64,000 nucleotides of DNA from Semisulcospira habei (GCA_036245525.1 BTPG01000005.1:119930417-119994416); one strand, 5' to 3'; counted from the stretch's first letter, positions 51,061-61,410 are shown. The notes: generated from the letters alone by a model not told the origin. Numbers and translations are program-made.

Positions 51061-51823
51061 TGTTCCTTAGTATGAAAAGAAAAGGGGAGACTGCCAGTGC
51101 TAATATTTTAGGAAGGTTACAAAGTAAAGTAGGTTATAGCACTGTCAGGGGAGAGAAATGTGCATGATCGACCAGTGATCACAGATCTACTGTGGCCAAA
51201 GCGCCAAAAACAAAAAAAAAAAGAGATAGGAAAGAGAGGGGGCGCTAAGAGAGTGACTGAAAGCAAAGCATATGGAAGCCCCCCCGAAGGGGGGCGTATC
51301 ACATATCCACTGTTCCAGCCACTCAGTGCATGGAAATTTAAATGCACATTTCTCTCCCCTGACAGTGCTATAACCTACTTTACTTTGTAACCTTCCTAAA
51401 ATATTAGCACTGGCAGTCTCCCCTTTTCTTTTCATTTATTACTACAATATCGACTGCAACCCCTTCCCCCCTTTTGGTAGGTTCTCTTTTAGTGTGCATG
51501 GAAATTTAACTCTAGGTGGTGGCATGGAATGTATGCCCCTGCAGACACCACAGTAAAATGTGGTTGTCATTGCAGGTAGGCAGAATTTCCTGCCTTCTCC
51601 AGTATTGCCGATGGTGTGCTGAAGAGGTCGCCAAGACCGAAACAGCTGTCCACACCGGCTAAATATCTGGACCCCCCCCCCCCCTTGGGGGACCTAGATT
51701 TAAATTTTCATGCACTGAGTGGCTGGAACAGTGGATATGTTATACGCCCCCCTTCGGGGGGGGGGGGGGGCTTCCATATGCATTGCTTTCAGTCACTCTC
51801 TTAGCGCCCCCTCTCTTTCCTAT

Positions 51824-51862
<39 letters not shown>

Positions 51863-51965
51863 GTGCTTTGGCCACAGTAGATCTGTTATCAATGGTCTAT
51901 CATGCACATTTCTCTCCCCTGACAGTGCTATAACCTACTTTACTTTGTAACTGTTCCTTAGTATG
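51061..51965. mobile_element. 877 bp palindromic insertion in the left TIR, 14 bp TSD
   Basis: TGTTCCTTAGTATG occurs at 51061-51074 and 51952-51965, flanking 51075-51951. The left TIR sequence is continuous when the insert and one copy are removed. The insert is a complex of family L-type inverted repeats: GGGGAGACTGCCAGTGCTAA at 51084 is answered by its complement at 51404-51424, and GTCACTCTCTTAGCGCCCCC at 51793 inverts 51240-51256. Confidence 0.88.
51079..51425. repeat. Family L-like hairpin, copy 3
   Basis: About 80 bp exact arms (51073-51153 region and 51343-51424). The core CTGTCAGGGGAGAGAAATGT, GACCAGTGATC and AGATCTA is shared with L copies 1 and 2, but the outer arms (GGTTACAAAGTAAAGTAGG) are different. 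Confidence 0.88.
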
Positions 51966-52319
51966 TCCTGAGATGTTTAAGCCATGTTCCCCGAAAATCC
52001 TTAGGAACACACCAGAGATATAGCCGATGGCGCAAGGGAACCCCCATTCATGCTCTTCGCAGGTGCCAAAATGAGGTTGAGAAACATTTTCCTCTAAATA
52101 AATCAGAATTCATTCCAGAAGCCCAAATCAGGCAATATTATGTCAAGGCACACGTTCTGCAGCCTCTGCAAAAAAACAGAATGAAATAATATGGAATCTC
52201 TGGCTCACAGTGAAGGTATTTGTGCACCCAGCAAACGACCATTTCTTTTAGGTGATATTTTACCTAGCATAAGGCGGGTCTAGTAAGGTCTCCCCTTTTC
52301 CTTTTATTTATTTTCATCT

Positions 52320-54215
52320 AGAAATGTGTAAATATGAATATGCGTAATAAAGTCTCATGGTTCCTAATAGCCAAAACAATGTTATCAAAATACTTAGTTT
52401 CCACATGTCGACCACGAGATCTCCACTTCCACCTTCTGCAACGTTCAATTTTTTGATGGCCGTCTTTAAATCTTATATTGTTCTGGCTGCCAATAAGTGA
52501 GCTGTCAAGAGCTAGGCAGCATGTTTTCAGAGTTTGGTGTACAGGGGCGTCTCTTCTGGTCAGAACTGCCAGCAGACCGCTTCTCTGTATGGACATGTTT
52601 GGAGAATGTGCTAAGGAGACTGATTTTCTACGCCAAATTCGCATAGGGCTGTTTCCGCATGACCCAGTCTCACGAGGTGAGTCCAGCAGGGTCATTACGG
52701 TCTGTGAACATTTGTGAAAGTTGTTTAAAATGACAAGGCTTTTTCAAAGTGTGTAACCTTCAGGCTTCAGTTTGGGTTTGTGAAACGTTCCTGCTTTTCT
52801 GTATGGACCCAGTCCAGAGTAATCAGTGCGTAGATGAAAGATGGTGGCCTGGCTCTCCCTGTTCAGCTTGTTGATGTCATCTGCCCACGGGCTGCAGCCG
52901 CCATTCTGCTGTTGCCAATCACTTTGTTGTTGTAGTGTCTCCATTCCCAGCTAGTCCAGAACGCACTGGAATCCACTGCAGCACTATTTTGTGGACAGGG
53001 CATCCAGTCTATCTTCGAAGCTTCCTGGTGATATCAGTGGATCAAGCTGTTGCCTTTCCCTAGATAGTGCTCTGCTGCTGTGTTGAGCACCTGCAGATCT
53101 GTACGATAGTTGGAGCTGCTGCTGCCAGCTGGTAAGGAGAGGGAGGTAGTAGTGCGGTCTGCACAACAGATGTACACGCCACTTCCTTCATTCCGCACGG
53201 CATCTTGTGTGGTATCACAGGTGCTGTGACGGTAGCGCTTGTGCACAACCTCCAGCAAGATGGCTTTGTGCATTGCCGCAACCTTTGGCAAAGAGTCCTG
53301 GAGCATTATTTATGTTGTCTTGAAGGCTCTTTTCGAGATGTCCAGGTATCTGAAGGGAGCTGTTCACACATCTTTGGGCTTGGTTCCAGTACGTCAGTGT
53401 TAGCCCTTTGCAGGACCTTCAGTTGGCGGTTCAGACTTGGGCATTTCTGACGGTTCTTGGTCTGCTCCTGTAGTCTCCCATGCTGTCGGTGTTTAGTAAG
53501 TCTCTTCATCGTGTGTGCTGTTCAGCATTCCAGTGGCTCCAATGTCCTTCATTTCCTAAATTGGGGTGCTCCAGATGGCTCTAAGAATGTCACTGCATCA
53601 TGAGAATGACCCATGTTCTGCATCTTGTCAAGCCTGGCTTTTGGGGTTTTGCAGGCAGTGTTTCATGTTGTCAATGTATCTTGGTACCGCACAACTGGTC
53701 TGACCGAGCAAGTGTTTGCTTGTGCCAGGATGCTGTAATTTGCGCCAATGTGGTCATCACCAGTTTCTTCATGAGAGACCTTTTTTCTAGCTTCCATGGC
53801 TTCAATGTGAGGCCTCCACGTGAATCCAGTAATTTATTTGTTGCCAGTAAAGTTGGCCTGTCTGTCTTTGGTACTGGAAGGTCTCCAGTTTTGAGGTGAC
53901 CTCTTCCGTCTGATTGAAAGAGATGGTCTAGCTCAGTTTGAGTGGCCTCTTTCAGTCCAGATGCTGACTCTATTGGCAGCATCCTGGATTCTGGAGGATG
54001 CTATTTCCGTATGTTCTGCTGCGCTCCACACTGCAAAGTCATCCGCATGGAGGATGTTCGAGACGAACCTTGGTACTGCTGTACTGATGTCATTAATGCA
54101 GACCAAAGACAGCATCAGACACAACATCTCCCTGAGGTACACCTTCCCCGAGTTTGACAAGAGTGCTGAATGTGCAGACGGTAGAAGCTTCAGCGGCAGC
54201 CCCTGTTAAGCATGC
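52320..54215 (-). pseudogene. Decayed non-LTR retrotransposon with RT and RNase H, minus strand
   Basis: Reading downward in coordinate: GVPQG (54129-54143) is the RT template-grip motif; after a frame change CINDISTAVPRFVSN and LHADDFAVWSAAEH (54038-54049 for HADD) give the catalytic palm, with His in place of the usual Tyr. Further on EGSGVYICCADR and SLPAGSSSSNYRTDLQVL (about 53060-53190) match the retroelement RNase H fold. LNRESQATIFHLRTDYSGLG (52860 area) and, in yet another frame, SPxHILQTCPYREA (near 52590) are the usual C-terminal region. At least four frame changes and several stops are needed. Nothing upstream of the RT motif is visible, so it is 5'-truncated. I infer an I/Jockey-type element because RT is followed by RNase H. 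Confidence 0.85.
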
Positions 54216-54928
54216 CTTAAATAAAAAGAATTACAATTAAATTGATGGGTCACATTGAAATTAATGAAATGATCACAAATGTTTATGCTCAATATGCATA
54301 TTTTGTTAAGAAAACTGGCAACAAAAATATTTAATCAGAGGAGCAATTGTTATGATCATTTTTCGTTCCTTTGCGTACAGGTAAAATGGGGGTAGGGCAG
54401 CAGATTTAGCCACTGTGGCCCCTAAATGCATCACAGCATCATAAAATCAGGTTGGGAGTAATTGCGGTACTCTATCCTAACCAATAAAACCTTAAAAAAA
54501 TAAAGACCTATCAGTTGTATACAAAATTTCTGAGGGCATCAGAAACAACGTACGTTTCCCAATTCGGCAATTTTAAATGGGAAAAAGCTATCATTCACCA
54601 CGAACATACCGTAAAGGATGCCGACTTTCCTTATTTTCTTGCACTTTATGCTCACATTATTGAAATTTAATAGGTAAAGAGAGGTCAAAATAAAATGGAA
54701 TAACTTAAGCAATTTTTTCTAATTAATTGTGTGTATTTTTACAACTTGGGGGTAGGGATACAAAATCAACCACTTTGGCACTCACAGTGATCACAGCATC
54801 ACCTAGTCAAGTTTATAATAATTGTGACATCCTGTTTTAATGATGTAAACCTGAAAATGGACTGTCAGTGCAATAGAAAATGTCTGAAGGTATCTGACAC
54901 ATTATTTTAGTCTTTTGTTGTGATTTCG
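54216..54928. other. AT-rich interior of the TIR element
   Basis: No open frame of note. Two GGGGGTAGGG-like words with GATTTAGCCACTGTGGC/CAACCACTTTGGCAC and ACAGCATCA contexts (54390 and 54755) look like an old internal duplication. Confidence 0.45.
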
Positions 54929-55290
54929 CGGAAATGGTTGTTTACTGGGTGCACAAATACCTTCACTGTGAGCCAGAGATTCAATATTTTTTCATTCTGG
55001 TTTTTGCAGAGGATGCAGAACGTGTACCTTGACATAATATTGCCTGATTTGGGCTTCTGGAATGAAATCTGATTTATTTAGAGGAAAATGTTTCTCAACC
55101 TCATTTTAGCACCTGCGAAGAGAGTGAATAGGGGTACCCTTGCGCCATCGGCTATATCTCTGGTGTGTTCTTAAGGATTTTCGGGGAACATGGCTTAAAC
55201 ATCTCAGGACATACTTTGAAAAAGATCTTATTGAGTACTGGGGGGGCGGGGGGGGTGCACGGTAGACCTTTGCTAGCTTATGGACTATAA

Positions 55291-55504
55291 CCAGTATATA
55301 ACTTCATAGTCATTTTAAAAGCAAAAGTAGTAGAACTACATCAATAACGTGAAAGCAGTCCAAAATTAATGGTTTCTAAAGAGTACACACGCGACTGTTC
55401 AGTAACAAACACAGTCACTGCGTCTGGGAGGTGTCTGTCATTACATCATTCGTCTGCAATGTGGGGCCTGAAGCTATAAACGACGAAACTAACGATAATA
55501 CTGA
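55291..55504. other. Unassigned sequence
   Basis: Nothing recognised. Confidence 0.4.
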
Positions 55505-55716
55505 TAATCCCTTCACTGCTGAGAAAAATAGAACATCGCCCAACTGCAAGAGGTATAGATCATCGCGGGGGCTCATGAGGATCTATACCTCTTGCTGACA
55601 CCACTTTGTATCCATGTTCCTTGGACGGCTGCCACTGTGGCTCTTTGGCGCCCTTGAGCTAACCGCAATGACGTCACTGAGATGCAATCTGCGTGAACTA
55701 ACAGCGAAGAGGATAA
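55505..55716. mobile_element. A-long element with shortened left arm
   Basis: ATCCCTTCACTGCTGAGAAA frame. The hairpin at 55545-55598 has GCAAGAGGTATAGATCATC then GCGGGGGCTCATGAGGATC. GACACCACTTTGTATCCATG follows as in other A-long copies. TTAA ends lost. Confidence 0.8.
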
Positions 55717-55788
55717 TAATAATGAACACAATTTAAAATTATGGAGTTTAACTTGAATAACTTGACCTCCTAATGAGCGCTAGCCGCT

Positions 55789-56009
55789 TTAACCCTTGAT
55801 TCGGAATTAAAATAAGTTTGACTAAAATAGTTCAGGGTAGTGTCAGAATAGCTTGGCGCCTGTAGGCGCCAAGCTCAGTATTCTGGCACCACCCTTGCAC
55901 TAAAGCCATTGGATCCTTATCCAAAAGTCTGTAAGTACTATAATGTAGCTTGCATATGCCGGGCAGTGTACAAATTTGAAGCTTTTAGTCTCAGTATGAT
56001 ATGGGTTAA
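55789..56009. mobile_element. B4 TTAA hairpin element
   Basis: TTAACCCTTGATTCGG and CTCAGTATGATATGGGTTAA ends. Hairpin core AATAGCTTGGCGCC-TGTA-GGCGCC, with CTCA inserted in the right arm. Confidence 0.82.
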
Positions 56010-56039
56010 TACACCGTTCTCTCAAGATCACATCACAGT

Positions 56040-56110
56040 TCAGTTCAGTCATAGACCAACCATTGCAGTTCAATGGTGGTGCCTATATAGCCGCCCCTGC
56101 GCTTGGCGCC
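56040..56110. repeat. B left-arm fragment
   Basis: TTGCAGTTCAATGGTGGTGC then GCTTGGCGCC, cut by the next D element. Confidence 0.55.
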
Positions 56111-56124
56111 TAAATGTGTTGACC

Positions 56125-56215
56125 AAATTGGTGTCGGTCGCGGTTTTAGTCGCGATGATTCCTGCAGGAATCACGGACATCGCGACTAAAACCGCTACCG
56201 ACATCCAAAGGGTTA
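56125..56215. mobile_element. Family D palindrome
   Basis: GGTGTCGGTCGCGGTTTTAG and CTAAAACCGCTACCGACATC, centre CCTGCAGG. CGGACAT duplicates ATCG in the right arm. Ends in TTAA (56212). Confidence 0.88.
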
Positions 56216-56969
56216 ATGTGCTCATTGTTTGTATGTTATCCCACCCAAGGGTCAGTGTAGCAAGCCAGTGACCCGCCATGCCAAATCGACCGACACTCGC
56301 GTTCTGGCGTACATGCGTGCCGGGCGCATGTGTGTGACACAGCAACTGACTTCAATGATAATGACTCAGTTATGTAAGTGTAAAGTCGATGCGAGCCGGG
56401 AGAGGAAACCTAGGATATTTTTCTACTGACTTTTGTGCCCCCAATATGCTCGTAGCGTCAACAGGATACACTACTAACATTCAGCCCTACCACAAATTTT
56501 CAAACAAGGCAAAAAGTTATTATTTTCTAAAAACACCAGTCCTTGCACTGCCTCACCTACCTCATTTGAATGTGTAACATGACCTACCGACATTCAAAGT
56601 CGGCAAGGGCCTGAAACTCTTGACTGAAAATCTTAGGCGTCATCCCTCTGTGAGCATCCTGGAACTCAAGTGTATTTTTGTAGTCTAAGGGACGTAACCG
56701 TAAGACCGACAGCTTGTCATATGAAATAGAGTCCCTTGGACGTGCATTTCCGATTTTTTTTTTTTTTTTTAAACAAAGAATAACGCTGAAACGATATTAT
56801 CTACCGATTTTCTTCGTTAAAAATATAAGACCAACAACAGAAAAACATTATCCTCTTTATTTTTATTTCAGTTTCCTAATATCTGTCTGATGCAAACTGT
56901 GCACATCATTTGAAGATTCTCGCACAACATTCATCATGTCAGCAATACTTAATGACATCAAGCAAAAGA
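56216..56969. other. Unassigned sequence
   Basis: About 750 bp with T runs at 56755-56770 and nothing identified. Confidence 0.4.
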
Positions 56970-57185
56970 TTAACCCGTTCAGTGTTGAGAAAGTTTGGAC
57001 ACCACCCAACTCAACTGCAGAAGGTGTAGATTCTCGTGAGCCCCTGCAGTTACAGGGGCTCTTGAGGATCTATGCCTCTTACTGACACCATTTGGAATCC
57101 TGGGACATTGAGGGATTTTTTTTTGTGTTGAATTGACGAAGATAGCAGAAACGCAGTCTGCGTCAGATGGCACTGAACAGATTAA
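56970..57185. mobile_element. A-long TTAA element, complete
   Basis: TTAACCCGTTCAGTG and CACTGAACAGATTAA ends (TTAA 56970, 57182). Hairpin 57010-57083 with GCAGAAGGTGTAGATTCTCG and CCCCTGCAGTTACAGGGGC. The right TTAA is also the left TTAA of the next element. Confidence 0.9.
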
Positions 57186-57262
57186 CTCTTTCGAGACGTG
57201 CCACATCCGGATTCGCGGCGTAAAGCCGCGAATCCGGATGCGGCATGTCTCAAAAGAGTTAA
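57182..57262. mobile_element. Family G TTAA palindrome, complete (81 bp)
   Basis: TTAA at 57182 and 57259. TCGAGACGTGCCACATCCGG and CCGGATGCGGCATGTCTCAA. Centre TTCGCGGCGTAAAGCCGCGAA. Confidence 0.93.
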
Positions 57263-57488
57263 AGTCACATCACAGAACATAATGGCAACTACAGTACTGG
57301 AAAAAATAGAAATCATCAAGACACTGAAGTGGTCCCCATGGTTCAGCAGGATGGCTGGACGGATGATAAAAGATCACATTTCCAATGCTGTTCAAATATC
57401 ACAGAATCAAATACTGTAGACTTTGTGCATAACAAGATAAAATTCTAGGTCATACTCATACTCAAGAAAGTACAATTGAACAACACAT

Positions 57489-57699
57489 TTAACGCTATTA
57501 GCCATACGGCTGCATTTCCAAACTTGTGGAGGCATTGTCTAACGACTATGTATCAGTTGTAGGAGATGGGTTGATCATGATATTTCAAGGGTAGTGCCAG
57601 ACAAGCTTGGTGCCTTCAGGCGCCAAGCTCATCTGGCACTACCCTTGAATTATCATGATCAACCCATCTGCTGCAGGGTCCTGGGGCTAAATGGGTTAA
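57489..57699. mobile_element. B1 TTAA hairpin element, complete
   Basis: TTAACGCTATTAGCC and GGGGCTAAATGGGTTAA. Long arm with CATTTCCAAACTTGTGGAGG. Hairpin GGGTTGATCATGATATTTC and AATTATCATGATCAACCC are matched. Confidence 0.9.
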
Positions 57700-57721
57700 G
57701 ATGTCCCGACAAAACATTTTC

Positions 57722-57729
57722 TATGTACA

Positions 57730-57760
<31 letters not shown>

Positions 57761-57830
57761 AATGTATATTTTAAGGCACCTATGCTTTCGATAGGAAAGC
57801 TCTAGGCGGCGTACAAATGACATACTAACA
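57722..57830 (-). mobile_element. CR1/L2-like 3' end, minus strand
   Basis: Minus strand: GTACGCCGCCTAGAGCTTTC, then ATAGGTGCCTTAAAATATAC and a TTATTATT tail (57728-57764). Confidence 0.5.
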
Positions 57831-58059
57831 TACATACACCTTGCATCCAACAACACATACATATTCCCTAACATACACATTCACGCAATAAGATATACAA
57901 GAAAAATAATAATAACAAAATGAACACACCAACAAAAAATGCTCACACACAAAAAGATATACGTGTACCATAAAACTTTGCCTCTAAAAAACCTGCACCC
58001 ATAGCAATAAAGAAATTTGAATCGCCTGGTGTTTTGTTGCATCTCCGAAGTTGACTGTA

Positions 58060-58800
58060 CAGTAAAACCTGACTTAACCTTTTGACGACGGAACACACAT
58101 ATGTGTGCCCCAAGCAAAGCTCCGTTGCTGACGGGACGCACACATATGTGCGCTGGCCTAGTTTCCCCATTGCAAATACCGGCAGTATGGTCTAAGGGAA
58201 GCAATCTACTATAATATGTCAAGCACTCATTTCTTTACTTGTAGAGTGACTTTTCTTGTTTGTATGGGCTGAAACCAACGAATTAGAAGCTCTAATACAA
58301 AACGTCCCCATGTGCAAAAAAAAATGGCGGATTTTGGTGTAAAAACTTTTATGTGTGAAGAAACTTTTCTGTTGTGCCTTTCTTTCTGGATTATTTACTG
58401 GTGACACACTAGAATATGTCTCTGGAATGCTAGGTGAGTGTAATTTTCACACTCTGGCTAACTAATACACTAACAGCATGTTCAGTTTCAGTGGAACCCA
58501 GTGTGAAACTGTTTTTGATTTTTGGCTTCTTACCCCATCTTCTTTATACACCTGTAAAATCTTAACATTACAAAATATTTTCTTCAGCATAGTGTCTACG
58601 AGTTCACCTTGAATTGCTTTTTCCACTGATACCAAATATGTTGGGGTATGATAAGATTTTTACAACAGACAAGGCCAATGAAATTTGTCAAAATTACTAC
58701 GGTAGCAGGGAAAAATCAAGTTGGCAGACTACGGTGGCAAAAGGTTAAACCACACTTTTTTGCAGGAAAAGAGTGGTCTTAAAATAAATATGCTCTCTCA
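58060..58800 (+). mobile_element. Outer pogo-like sequence split by TTAA element Q
   Basis: TACAGTAAAACCTGAC before the Q element and ACCACACTTTTTTGC then GAGTGGTCTTAAAATAAATA after it read as one sequence if Q and one TTAA are removed. Confidence 0.45.
58075..58748. mobile_element. Element Q, 674 bp TTAA element
   Basis: TTAACCTTTTGACGACGG and the complement of CTACGGTGGCAAAAGGTTAA form terminal inverted repeats, with TTAA at 58075 and 58745. Two subterminal CACACATATGTG words (58094, 58139) stand near the left end. No open frame of interest, so non-autonomous. Confidence 0.8.
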
Positions 58801-58827
58801 AAAGACCTCTTGAAGTGTCATCCAACA

Positions 58828-58908
58828 TTAACTCTTTCGAGACGTGCCGCATCCGGATTCGTGGTGTAAAGCCGCGAATCCGGATGCAGCAAGTCTCAAA
58901 AGAGTTAA
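58828..58908. mobile_element. Family G TTAA palindrome, complete (81 bp)
   Basis: TTAA at 58828 and 58905. It is nearly identical to 57182-57262 (GCATCCGGATTCGTGGTGTA centre). Confidence 0.93.
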
Positions 58909-59410
58909 AGACTACCATTTAAGTGCCTACAGCCACCTAAATAATGGTCCTAAATGACAGGCAATGGTCGAAAGGTGATGGTCTTAAATTACAGGTGATC
59001 ATGCATACAGGGTCGCTCAAAACTGGTTTTGCTGTACTGCTGTGCCTCAACAAAGGCACAAAAGAACTGTTATACCATGTATTGCCATACGTTTCCAGAT
59101 GTCAACTGATGAGGAACATGCACATTATGTCATGCTGTGACGTGACTGTTTCATGTAACGCAAATTGTAAAAGGCTATGATGACGACAGCTGATTTTATA
59201 ACATGACTGCATAGAGCGAAATGCACAAGCCAGTCACTAAACGCAAGGGATGTGTGCCTGATGAAAACAGACCAATCCCAAACAAAAACTGTTCGGATTT
59301 TATTTTAGGTCTGAAGGGTTTGGGAGTTGGTGGCATGGTGTACTGGTTATGTATCAGTCATGGCACTTTCTCGGACAGCCTCTTCCATCTGCAAGTGATG
59401 TCAGTTGATA
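58909..59410. other. Unassigned sequence
   Basis: GGTCCTAAATGACAGG and GGTCTTAAATTACAGG words at 58946-58996 look like ends of the same pogo-like family. No gene. Confidence 0.35.
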
Positions 59411-59458
59411 TGAGCTGCTGCAGCTGCCGGGGACTCGTGACAATCAATGCCTCTTGAA
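59411..59458. repeat. Family A right half
   Basis: GGGGACTCGTGACAATCAAT then GCCTCTTG. Confidence 0.5.
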
Positions 59459-59624
59459 GACAGAACTCAACCCCATTCGCTTTTCCAAACTGCAGTCGTC
59501 ATCTGGATTTCAATCAATGAGTCCATCAGTGTGCCCGACAACACCAGTTTGGCATATATTTCACATGAAAACTCCAAAATATTCTTCCTGATCAAAGATT
59601 TTATGTCTGATTATGCTTTCATAT

Positions 59625-60085
59625 TTAACCCCATTTAGCACCAATACACCAACATAAGATAACTGATCGACCATATATATAATTTTTCAATAAATTCTGA
59701 GAATGCTGTTGCTATGCTAACGCCATGGAATTCCAGGCAGATTTTTGCATCTGAGTTAGTGGCGGTGTATGCGTCTGTTGTGCGAGAGTCTGTGCGTACG
59801 ACTGGGGGCAAGTCAGCGTGCGTTACATGCCCAGTTGCAAAACTCCCGACAATTTCAGCTAAGTGCGTACCTACAGCGCTTCTTTAGCACCAATACACCA
59901 ACATAAGATAACAGATCGACCATGATAGCTTAAAGGTGGTACCAAAATAGTTTGGCACCTATGGGCTCCAAGATTTTCTGGCACCACCCTTGAACTATCA
60001 TGGTTGATCTGTACCCTGGATTATAATGCAGTCTTCAGATGACAACTTCAAAATTTGGGGATTTTTAACCTTAGGGCACAATGCG
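59625..60085. mobile_element. B2 element with long direct repeat and 208 bp insert
   Basis: TTAACCCCATTTAGCACC at left. A 41 bp segment (59634-59674) recurs at 59883-59923 with one mismatch. The B2 hairpin (59924-60006) and right flank (GCAGTCTTCAGATGACAAC) follow the second copy. Confidence 0.82.
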
Positions 60086-60264
60086 GTAGCACTTTGCCTA
60101 CAGATGTCAACATCAGCCAAGATTACTTCCCCTAGAACACTAAAAAGCGATGAGATCCAGGTAGCCAAAGTTCGCTTGCAGTATGTGTTCTTGGCTATTT
60201 TTAGCACTGCATGTCTACTTACAAGCCATTACTTGGCATGCGCACCTGATCCAAAAAAGAAGTT

Positions 60265-60475
60265 GTAACATGTTCTTCCCCAGGACCGAAATCCCCAAAG
60301 TTTGAAGTTGCCCTGTGAATGACTGTATTACAATTTTAGAGACAGATCAAGCATGATAGTTCAAGAGTGGTGCCAGAATAGCTTGGCGCCCATGGACGCC
60401 AAGCTATTCTGGCACCACCCTTGAACTATCATGCTCGATTCATGTCTTGCTGTGGTGTGTCAGGGCTAACAAAGT
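60265..60475. mobile_element. B2/B3 hairpin element, reversed
   Basis: GTTCTTCCCCAGGACCGAAA, AAAGTTTGAAGTTGCCC left flank. Hairpin CATGATAGTTCAAGAGTGG with GGCGCCCATGGACGCC core. GTGTCAGGGCTAACAAAGTT right end. Confidence 0.82.
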
Positions 60476-60985
60476 TATTTAGTGGCAGAGACAATAATAC
60501 AGAAAGTTACTTAGCAAGCAAAGAGTTAAAAGTCAATGTAAGCAAACTCTTGAAAATTTGGGACTTGTGCAAGGAGTCAACTGGGACTGGGAGGCCAAAG
60601 TGTAAGGTGGTCAACCAGAAATTCACTCACTTTTTGACCCATGTTGCAGTCATGTGCTTGTCTACCAAAGTGCGCATTCTATGGGCTAAGCTGACAGCTT
60701 TCGTAAGCATTAAAACCAACATCACCTAGAAACATCAAGCATATTTCTATTTGCCTGTTCTCACTGATCCTCAAAACTACTGATTTGTTCTTAACTCATG
60801 AAGCAATCATGAAATTTCCATGGAATGCAAGTACTATGGTCTGAAAGTTGATGGCACGCTGTCAAAGCTATACAAATTCCAGTGAAGGTCCACCAGTTTT
60901 ACGTGGATGCTGCATGGGCGACAGTGTGAAAATTTGCAATTAATGAAAACGGCCCACGAACTAACTACACCCCAAGACCCATGTC
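60476..60985. other. Unassigned, possible 3' UTR or downstream of the PARP-like gene
   Basis: No polyadenylation signal that I can defend on the minus strand. Confidence 0.35.
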
Positions 60986-61054
60986 TAGCAAGAGACATAG
61001 ATTCTCATGAGTCCCTGTGAATGCAGGGGCTCATGAGAATTTATGCCTCTTGCA
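60986..61054. repeat. Family A hairpin within the likely 3' UTR
   Basis: AGCAAGAGACATAGATTCTC and GAGAATTTATGCCTCTTGC, two or three mismatches. It lies about 200 bp downstream of the stop codon of the minus-strand exon. Confidence 0.9.
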
Positions 61055-61257
61055 AATTGAACAGCATGGCTGGAGGTCTGTTCTGCCTACTGCAAAAAGC
61101 TGAAATTCAGCTCTCTGGGATTTGAAAAAAGCTGAATCAGTCTCCAGAGCTGAAGACTGTCACCCATGATATTGTGATAGAGTGGCAGATCATAAGCTCT
61201 ACTGTAAGCTTTTCCTTTTGAAGATCTACTGAACATCTACGGAATTTGACCGTGTGT

Positions 61258-61386
61258 TCACTGTGTGGCTGCCTGATACGTAATGAGACAGATGGGAAGC
61301 ACCTGGGCAGGGTTAAACACGACATACTCCTGACTCAGCATGCCATCTGACATATCCTCACCAGGGCGGTACAGCCGACCGGGGAT
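61258..61386 (-). CDS. Terminal exon of a probable PARP-type ADP-ribosyltransferase
   Basis: On the minus strand a splice acceptor (GCTTGTTTGTGTGTGCAG, a pyrimidine- and G-rich stretch ending in AG at 61387-61388) is followed by 42 codons open to TGA at 61258-61260. The peptide starts IPGRLYRPGEDM and contains LSQEYVVFNPAQVLPICLITY. The E-Y-[VI]-V-[YF]-x3-Q-[VA] pattern followed by a hydrophobic strand matches the C-terminal end of PARP catalytic domains, where this Glu completes the H-Y-E triad needed for polymer synthesis. Such enzymes move ADP-ribose from NAD+ to proteins. Only this exon is visible; the rest lies upstream on the minus strand, beyond a 23 bp minisatellite that begins about 25 bp from the acceptor. 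Whether transcripts exist and which PARP subfamily it is remain unknown. Confidence 0.6.
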   Translation of the reverse strand: MPGRLYRPGEDMSDGMLSQEYVVFNPAQVLPICLITYQAATQ

Positions 61387-61410
61387 CTGCACACACAAAC
61401 AAGCAACCAA

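Larger units (their letters stand above)
50965..55287. mobile_element. 4.3 kb element with long terminal inverted repeats
   Basis: The tips TAGTCCACAAGCTAGGAAG (50965) and the complement of 55282-55287 inward (TAGTCCATAAGCTAGCAAAG) pair, and pairing continues through CTACCGTGCACC, a C run, GTACTCAATAAGAT and on to GTGCACCCAG. This gives inverted repeats of roughly 360 bp. Direct TAA flanks both ends (50962-50964, 55288-55290). The interior between 52248 and 54928 holds no transposase frame; 52320-54215 is a retrotransposon remnant. It is therefore a non-autonomous DNA element by structure. The 3 bp TWA-like target would suit PIF/Harbinger, but that is only a hint. Confidence 0.75.

Noticed and set aside
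52478..52717. Plus-strand 79-codon frame
   Set aside because: It is the complement of the minus-strand retrotransposon C-terminus.
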